A program made the position numbers and the translations under genes. From Desulfocapsa sp. (GTDB lineage: Bacteria; Desulfobacterota; Desulfobulbia; Desulfobulbales; Desulfocapsaceae): a stretch of DNA of 6,017 nt. This document shows, one piece after another, positions 1 to 5,400 of this stretch. The DNA lies in contig DYDK01000111.1 of NCBI GenBank assembly GCA_020717935.1, positions 1 through 6,017 of the forward strand, in the 5' to 3' direction. Numbering within the stretch: position 1 is the first letter of the stretch; each line of letters begins with the position of its first letter. Below the pieces are notes generated by a model that did no database searches, had not been told where the DNA came from, and was given only the letters and a program-made list of their open reading frames with translations.

Positions 1-3
1 AAA

Positions 4-46
4 AACCGGACAAGATAATTGTCGCGAACCGGCCAAAGTAATTGAC
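4..46. repeat. Two imperfect 20-bp direct repeats, 23 bp apart; possible IS end
   Basis: Positions 4-23 and 27-46 match at 16 of 20 bases. Both begin AACCGG and share the core TAATTG followed by a C. The 23-bp spacing is about two helical turns, as expected for tandem binding sites of one protein. Read on the minus strand the second copy begins TGTCAATTAC at position 47. Elements of the IS21 family are known to carry several repeated transposase-binding sequences at their ends, and a TGT start would fit such an end. That assignment is inference: the element body, if any, lies left of the window. A regulatory repeat array is an alternative. Confidence 0.45.
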
Positions 47-283
47 ATTTGATAGCTGTGAGAAGATTCGGAAAGGGGAATTGTTTGCCGAGGACAAGGG
101 GACGGTTGTACGCAGTCCTTAATTTTATCTGCCATTCGGTCTGCTATGCAGGTACATTTATGATGGAACCTTTTGAATGACATGAACTCTCCTTAGGGGC
201 CGACGGGGCCTCCCCAGTGAAACCTAAATTGTATGTAACCTCTTGAGCACATTTCGTTGTATTTCTTGGTCGTTTGATCATAC

Positions 284-314
284 AAGGGGGCCGTTAAGAT
301 ATAACGGTTCCTTT
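284..314 (+). other. Hairpin, 13-bp stem with 5-nt loop
   Basis: The arms 284-296 and 302-314 pair around the loop AGATA. The inner six pairs (CCGTTA/TAACGG) are perfect Watson-Crick. The outer seven include three G-T pairs, always with G in the left arm, so the stem is complete only in plus-strand RNA; on the minus strand these become A-C mismatches. The following bases are T-rich but interrupted (TTTCATATTGCTTTTC), so this is at best a weak terminator for rightward transcription entering from the left. It could equally be a remnant of a repeat element. It lies about 80 bp beyond the feoA stop. Confidence 0.4.
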
Positions 315-393
315 CATATTGCTTTTCTTGAATTGAAGAGGATTATTTAGGTACACCAAACATTAAGCTCTGTCAATCCTTTTTCAAGGGCTT

Positions 394-636
394 TCAACTC
401 TTTTCATCAACAACAACGGAGATGTGATCCGCCTCGTTGTTACGAAGGGTCAGAACCCCTCCCATGACTCGCAGCGCTACTGGGTCATTGAGGGGAGCAC
501 GCCCCTGGATAGTGATTTTGGTCCCCGGAACGAGGCCCATTTCACGCATTCTCAGGCCAAGCTCGCCACCAGCTTTAATTGCAGAAATGACTCCTGATTG
601 GTCTTTTTTCATCTGTCGCAAATTGATAGTGGCCAT
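394..636 (-). CDS. feoA: FeoA-family ferrous iron transport accessory protein
   Basis: This is an 80-residue cytoplasmic protein of the FeoA family, small SH3-like-fold proteins that assist or regulate the FeoB ferrous iron permease. The whole length fits the family: the N-terminal strand (ATINLRQM), the central motif around residues 27-39 (LGLRMREMGLVPG), the P-x-x-DPVALRV segment (48-57) and the C-terminal LRNNEADHISV. The ATG at 636 is chosen because the family normally begins a few residues before this strand and a GGAG lies 6 nt upstream. An in-frame ATG at 690 would add 18 residues (MLDDLIRLII...) with no family resemblance; it also has a GGGGAG upstream, but it abuts the candidate -10 box, so transcription would start inside it. 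No feoB is visible downstream within 393 bp, so this is an orphan or one of several FeoA copies. The gene appears to have its own promoter and operator-like palindrome. Confidence 0.88.
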   Translation of the reverse strand: MATINLRQMKKDQSGVISAIKAGGELGLRMREMGLVPGTKITIQGRAPLNDPVALRVMGGVLTLRNNEADHISVVVDEKS

Positions 637-646
637 TTTCTTCTCC
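637..646 (-). promoter_or_regulatory. feoA: Ribosome binding site of feoA
   Basis: On the minus strand GGAGAAGAAA directly precedes the ATG at 636, giving GGAG with 6 nt spacing. This is the clearest Shine-Dalgarno sequence found for a gene start in the window, and together with the family alignment it decides the start in favour of the 80-residue form. Confidence 0.7.
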
Positions 647-662
647 AGATATTTCGTATGAA

Positions 663-677
663 TAATGAGTCTGATTA
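663..677. promoter_or_regulatory. Candidate operator, 15-bp imperfect palindrome in feoA leader
   Basis: TAATGAGTCTGATTA is palindromic around the T at 670, with six of seven arm positions matching. It lies between the candidate -10 box and the feoA ribosome binding site, where a bound repressor would block transcription. Iron-uptake genes are commonly repressed by Fur or DtxR-type regulators. The left half (AATAATGA at 661-668) and the ATTA half resemble the Fur box GATAATGATAATCATTATC, at roughly 12 of 19 positions by hand. Assignment to Fur is inference. Confidence 0.35.
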
Positions 678-690
678 GGTCGTCCAACAT

Positions 691-718
691 TTAATAGTCT
701 CCCCTAACAAAAAGTCAA
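691..718 (-). promoter_or_regulatory. Candidate sigma-70-type promoter for feoA
   Basis: On the minus strand TTGACT (718-713) is followed after 16 bp by TATTAA (696-691), close to the TTGACA/TATAAT consensus. It sits in the 117-bp gap between the mutY stop and the feoA start and would give a leader of roughly 45-50 nt. It suggests that feoA can be transcribed independently of mutY. No clear terminator separates the two genes, so read-through is possible. Confidence 0.5.
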
Positions 719-753
719 GGGAAGTGAGGAGTCATTTGTGAATTATGAAGTGA

Positions 754-1920
754 TTATCCCCTTATTTTTTGCACTGGGATTGTCAATGTCTGCGGAAATT
801 GTTGCATGTATTCAATGAGTTTTCTATGCCCTGCTGGAAAGGCAAATTGGGAAAGTTCGCGAAATGATACCCAACGATACTGTTGGGCGGCGGTAAGAAT
901 GGGGGGTGAAGGAAGAGCTGATTCGAGTTCTCGTCGATCTGGGATGTCAGGGCTGTGCTCAAAAGAGCAGTGGAAGCAGTGAAGAATGACCTTGTAGCAT
1001 GTGTAATGGTGGATGGTGCGGGTGATTTTTCCTGTAATGTGTACTGAAAATCCGGTCTCTTCGAGAAATTCACGGACAAGGGCCTGTTCCGGGGACTCCC
1101 CAGTTTTGAGTTTGCCACCTGGGAATTCCCACAGGCAGCCCCAGACATCATCGATTAATCGTTGCTGGATAAAGAGGAGATTGGGGGCATGTCGTCCCTG
1201 GGAGTAGCTGAGAATGCCGGTTGCCATTTCGATGAGGCGCTGTTTCTTCCCTTTTTGATGGATGGGGCGCTGGTCGATCAGGCCGTTCTGGTGAGCAATG
1301 CAGAAACGGAGCAAGGGACATCGGTGGCAATCAGGATTTTTCGGGGTGCAGACCAGGGCTCCCAATTCCATTAAACCTTGATTAAAGCTGCGGGCGTTAG
1401 TTAGCGGCACCACTTCTTTGGCTTTTTGCCAGAGGAGAGCGCCTGCCTGCTTGAGAGGGATATCAATATTGAAGAGACGGGAAAAAAGGCGGGCAATGTT
1501 GGCATCCACTAAAGGGGTCGGAAGATTATAGGCAATGGAGGCGATGGCTCCGGCAGTATAGGGGCCGATACCGGGCAAGGTCAGCAGGATTGAGGGGGCG
1601 CTGGGGATGATACCACCGTGCTTGTCAACAATGATGCGGGCACATCGCAGGATATTTCTGGCTCGACTGTAATAGCCAAGTCCTTCCCAGCACTTGAGCA
1701 CAGAGTCTTCTGAGGATGATGCCAGGGTGTGAATACCTGGGAATTGCCGCAACCAGCGGTCAAAGAAAAGGAGTACCCGTTCCACCTGGGTTTGTTGGAG
1801 CATGATTTCCGAGATCCATATCTGGTAGGGATCGTAGCCATTTCGCCAGGGCAGGGGGCGTTGATTGGCCTGAAACCAGGTAACAAGAGCCTGTTGAAAC
1901 GAGACGAGGGAGGGCGGCAT
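754..1920 (-). CDS. mutY: A/G-specific adenine DNA glycosylase with intact Nudix domain
   Basis: This 388-residue protein is MutY, which removes adenine mispaired with 8-oxoguanine in base excision repair. The catalytic core is complete: catalytic Glu38 in SEIMLQQTQV, GLGYYSRARN (80-89), the helix-hairpin-helix LPGIGPYTAGAI (115-126), catalytic Asp139 in VDANIARL, and the 4Fe-4S cysteines 191, 198, 201 and 207 (C-x6-C-x2-C-x5-C). The C-terminal domain (about 230-375) is MutT-like. It is unusual in keeping a full Nudix box from Gly269 to Phe291 (G-x5-E-x7-RE-x2-EE-x-G-F), preceded by WEFPG. In E. coli, Geobacillus and human MutY this box is degenerate. The FSH loop that reads 8-oxoguanine in MutY appears as Tyr306-Thr307-Cys308. 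The protein is longer than the E. coli enzyme (350 residues). The ATG at 1920 is the only in-frame start before the upstream gene's stop 17 bp away. No good Shine-Dalgarno is seen, so translational coupling to that gene is likely. Confidence 0.95.
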   Translation of the reverse strand: MPPSLVSFQQALVTWFQANQRPLPWRNGYDPYQIWISEIMLQQTQVERVLLFFDRWLRQFPGIHTLASSSEDSVLKCWEGLGYYSRARNILRCARIIVDKHGGIIPSAPSILLTLPGIGPYTAGAIASIAYNLPTPLVDANIARLFSRLFNIDIPLKQAGALLWQKAKEVVPLTNARSFNQGLMELGALVCTPKNPDCHRCPLLRFCIAHQNGLIDQRPIHQKGKKQRLIEMATGILSYSQGRHAPNLLFIQQRLIDDVWGCLWEFPGGKLKTGESPEQALVREFLEETGFSVHITGKITRTIHHYTCYKVILHCFHCSFEHSPDIPDRRELESALPSPPILTAAQQYRWVSFRELSQFAFPAGHRKLIEYMQQFPQTLTIPVQKIRG

Positions 1921-1938
1921 AGGATTCTGACGATTGTA

Positions 1939-2361
1939 TCAGGGGGAAGGGAAATGAAAGGGGGGGCGGCCGGTTGTGTGTCGCATCCAGTTGAGGGCGT
2001 GTTGAATGGTGGGGCGGCGGATGAGGGCGTCTAATACCTTCTGGCGGCCAGGAACATCAAGGAGTGAAGCGCCAATCAGGATGGTGAGCAGGCCCTGACC
2101 GGGAAGAAAAAGCATCATTATTCCGGCCAGGCAGAGGAAACCTCCCAAGCTGTTTCTGACTATCTTGATCACAATGGCCAATGCCGGATGACGGTGGTGT
2201 CTCTGCTCAACAGTGCGGGTATGGGTGAGAAAATAGTCCGCAGAGGCCCGGGAGACCAGAAAAGGAATGAGGAGCAGGCTGAGGAGAAACGAGGCTATCG
2301 ACAATAATCCCAGTACCTCAAGCAGGGCTGTGTATGAGAGATGAAAGGGCAGGATGGGCAT
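1939..2361 (-). CDS. Small membrane protein, PGPGW-like family
   Basis: This 140-residue protein has three predicted membrane helices: about residues 13-36 (LLEVLGLLSIASFLLSLLLI), 70-86 and 88-102, the last two separated by LPGQG (86-90). A basic, His-rich linker (50-60) follows the first helix. The block from residue 64 to 102, a hydrophobic helix ending in LPG-x-G followed by LLTILIGASLL, resembles the PGPGW family of putative transmembrane proteins, whose molecular role is unknown. The tail has a pattern I recognise from conserved hypothetical membrane proteins (RRP...ALNWMR...GRPP, 115-134). The ATG at 2361 lacks a convincing Shine-Dalgarno, but no better start exists before the upstream in-frame stop near 2404. 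The stop lies 17 bp before mutY, indicating co-transcription. The protein is probably in the inner membrane; no enzymatic residues are evident. I am confident of the gene and less so of the family. Confidence 0.75.
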   Translation of the reverse strand: MPILPFHLSYTALLEVLGLLSIASFLLSLLLIPFLVSRASADYFLTHTRTVEQRHHRHPALAIVIKIVRNSLGGFLCLAGIMMLFLPGQGLLTILIGASLLDVPGRQKVLDALIRRPTIQHALNWMRHTTGRPPFHFPSP

Positions 2362-2440
2362 GGTTGTTATGGTCTGATTTTTATATGAATGAGTCTTGTT
2401 TTGTCATGCAAATAGACGATTTCGTTTTGTTGTTTCCCGT

Positions 2441-5400
2441 TTACGGAGTTGGAGGTTCTGTGCAGGCGACATAGTCCAGTCCAATGATGACCTGGGTTCC
2501 AGGTGTCTCGGTGGTACCCAGTTGGGTTGCTTCTTCGAGGGAGATCCGCTTTGAGTCAATGCCCATTTTGGTGGTGAAATAGTCATAGACCTGCATGGCC
2601 CGTTCCCTGGCAAGGTCATGGAGGACGGCATCTGGCGCCGAGGCCGGTTCAGGCGGGATGGGGACTGGCCGAGCTTCTATGGGAAAGATGTCCTGTTCAA
2701 TGATTTTTCCTGGTTGTGTCACTGGCTTGGGTGTCTTGGCCGCGGCCAGTTGTTTTTTCTGTTGTCTGGCTTCTTGTTGCTTGGCTTCTTGTTGTCTGGC
2801 TTCCCATTGTTGCAATTGCTGTTCGTTGATGCGGGCGACCCTGGTTTTCTCTTTTTCTTCGATCAGTTGAAGGATGGCGGCCCGATCCTGGATGGGGTCA
2901 GCCAGACCGGTGAGGGTCAGCCCTAATTGGGGGTGAACGGCAAGGAGTTCGACAAAAGAGCGTAAGGAATCCTGACTTATCGTATCAAGTTCGCTCTGGC
3001 CCGCTGAAAACAGGACAAATCGCTGTTCTTGAAGTGCAGAAAAATCGTCGCCAGCCAATAACCAGGGGGAAACAGTGGCCTTAACCAGCAGGGTCTGGAG
3101 GGCGGTAAGGGCCTTGATGAAAAGGGGGCGGGTGTCACTGGCGACCAGCGGAACTTGCAACCGCATCTGTTGGTGCGTGTCGGAAAGCAGGGCCAAGGGC
3201 AAGGCACTGTCTGCCCGTGCTGAGTGTGGGCGGAGCCCAGTGCAGAGAATCGTTGCCTCTCCTTGTTCTTCGCCCTTGTGGTATTGGTGCCGGAGGGAAA
3301 GATCAAGGCTGCCGGTCTTGGGATCAATATCAAGGAGCGGGATTATCTGGGCTTCCAGAGACTGAAGCGGAAATCCTTTCAGGTCAAGCTGGGTGGTAAA
3401 ATCACCAGAATGTGTCAGAAGATCAGCAGAACCGGAGAGGGTGAAAGGGCTTTCATTGAGCAGACCGGAAACATTATAACCGGTCGTTTGCTCGGTTGTC
3501 CCTGGCAGGTTGGTGATTGAGCCTTTGAGCTGGCTGATGGTTGATGACCAGGGTGGAGTGAGTCGCAGATCGGTATGATTGATACTTCCATGGTCAATGG
3601 TGATTTTCTGGATAGCGGCAACACCGCTCACCTTATTTTTCTCACTGCCTGCCGTGTCTGCCGTGTCTGCCGTGTCTGCCGTGCCTGCCGTGCCTGTTGG
3701 GCCTGTGTGGTTGATGGACGATGCTGTCAGCAGATTCTGGAAAAATGAGCCAAGCTGGACAAGGGGCAGAAGGGCGTTGTTTTCTTGATGCCAGTTCAAC
3801 TGGGGGCCATCGAGGATGAGTTCCTTCATGCCGATGCGGAGAGGATTGGCATGTATGGTGGTATCAAGGAGTTCTGCCTTGTGGATTGCCAGATCGGGGT
3901 TGTTATTGTCTTTGGATGCAGCCTCAGTTGCAGTATTACGGATCAGGGTCGATTCCAGTTGCAAATTTCCACTGTACGACATTTCGGGATAGTGATACAT
4001 GCCTTTGCCAGCCACGATTGCTGTGCTCTGCTGGAACAGGGGGGTATCCGGGAGCCAGGGGGCAATCTGTTCGGCCTGGAGGTCTGCAAAGAGCAGCGCC
4101 AGCTGGGATCGCACGGGGAAAAGGGTGGTCAGGCCCTGGGCCTGAAGGGTGCCGGTTTGGTTAATGATAGCGGTGAAGTCAACATTGTTACGAGTATCAG
4201 CCTTGGCGGTCAGATTGCTGGCCTGGAGGTGCAGATCGGTCAGGTGCAGAGAGGGGCCTTTGTCCTTCTCTGGGTATAGATCAGCCTTTCCGGAAAAATT
4301 GAGGTCTTGGAGCATTATTGTTTTTTTGGGGTCATCAAAATTCTTCAGGAATAGTGGAAGTTGTCCCTGGTGCAACGAAAGGGTTCCGTCAAAGAAGCTG
4401 AGTCGGCCCAGATCACGGTCGTCTTCCTGGAACTGTGTATCTTTGATCTGGACCATTTTTGCCGCAATCCAGAGCTGTTGCTGGTGGTCAAGAAGACTGA
4501 AATGGTGAATCTCGGTGGTGGCATTCATCAGAGTTATCATTTTGCCGTTGCGGGCTGTTGGGTCAAAAATAAAGCGGCCGCGCAGGGTCGCCGTTCCTGA
4601 TGCATTCGATTTCAGGCTGGGGTCGATGAAAGAGAGGAGAGTGGCGGCCTGAAAGTTTTTGAGTTGTAATTCTCCATCGGGGATGCCCCGACTGTTCACT
4701 ATCCCCTGCCAGGTCAGAGCCGCCTGTGTCGCTTCCTGTCCGCCGCTGAGGATAAATGAGTTCTTGCTGGTATCACTGTTTTTTGTCGGATCAGGTGCGG
4801 TGCTGAAATTTTTGACGACGAGATGGATGCCCGTCCAGGGCGGTGAAGTCATTGTGTGATGTTGATCAGCCAGTTGTAAAGTGCCATTTTCTAAGAGGAG
4901 TTCATCAATAACAAGGGGCCGCTGGGCTGTTTGCTCGGTTGGTGGCGGGGTGGTGCGGGGGCTGGCAAAGAGTTGGGTCATATCCTGTGAAAAACTGGCC
5001 ACGACTGCGGATAACTGCGGGTTCTGGAGGTGGAGATTGTGGATGTTCAGACCTCCGTCCACGGGTTGCCACGAGCCATTGATCTGGAGTTCTGGAGCAT
5101 TCAGAGACAGGGACTGCTCGTTGTTAGTCAGTTTGATGTCGGTGCTGCTGAGTTCAAAGGCAATGGTCAAGCGGCTGTTTTTTTTATCAGTGGGGACAAA
5201 GGAGATATGCACCTTCCCATTCCCCTTGCCACTGCTGAGTTTCAGGGGGATGTGTGTTGGCAGATAGGCAAAATAGAGGGGTAGATCGAGATTTTCGAGA
5301 GTACAGGAGATATTGGTCGAGATATTGGTCGAGATATTGGTCGAGATATTGGTCGAGATATTGGTTGAAAGAGAGCTTTTTTTCTCGTTGGGGCCGCTTT

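Larger units (their letters stand above)
1..393. other. Gene-free left-hand region
   Basis: I see no open frame with family resemblance or a good ribosome binding site here on either strand. The region is AT-richer than the genes to its right. It holds an imperfect direct repeat at the extreme left (4-46), a short G-rich stretch near 196-215 (GGGGCC twice, then CCCC) and a strong hairpin (284-314). Directly after the feoA stop, on the minus strand, there is only a small CCTT-GAAA-AAGG hairpin (378-389) without a T tract, so no convincing rho-independent terminator for feoA is visible. The region may contain decayed mobile-element sequence, but no transposase fragment could be read. Confidence 0.6.

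Noticed and set aside
222..352. 8-bp inverted repeat ACCTAAAT (222-229) / ATTTAGGT (345-352)
   Set aside because: An 8-bp match at this distance in about 400 bp is expected by chance.
345..376. Promoter on the minus strand starting with perfect TTGACA (376-371)
   Set aside because: No acceptable -10 box occurs at 16-18 bp spacing, and no downstream gene is visible to the left.
378..389. Rho-independent terminator directly after feoA
   Set aside because: The stem is only four pairs (CCTT/AAGG) and no T tract follows on the minus strand.
783..1151. Open frames overlapping mutY in other frames (783-1151, 1581-1886, 1729-2034)
   Set aside because: All lie over a fully conserved MutY sequence in its own frame; their translations look like out-of-frame shadow sequence.
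3785..4279. Long open frames on the plus strand inside the DUF748 gene (for example 3785-4279, 4881-5267, 4149-4508)
   Set aside because: They are antisense to a gene with clear family resemblance, have no recognisable domains and show no convincing ribosome binding sites.
5307..5366. CRISPR-like array
   Set aside because: The 12-bp units are directly abutting with no spacers and lie inside a coding gene.
5306..5368. Repeated N-I-S sequons as glycosylation sites
   Set aside because: N-x-S/T is a frequent chance product of this repeat, and nothing else in the window suggests an N-glycosylation system.
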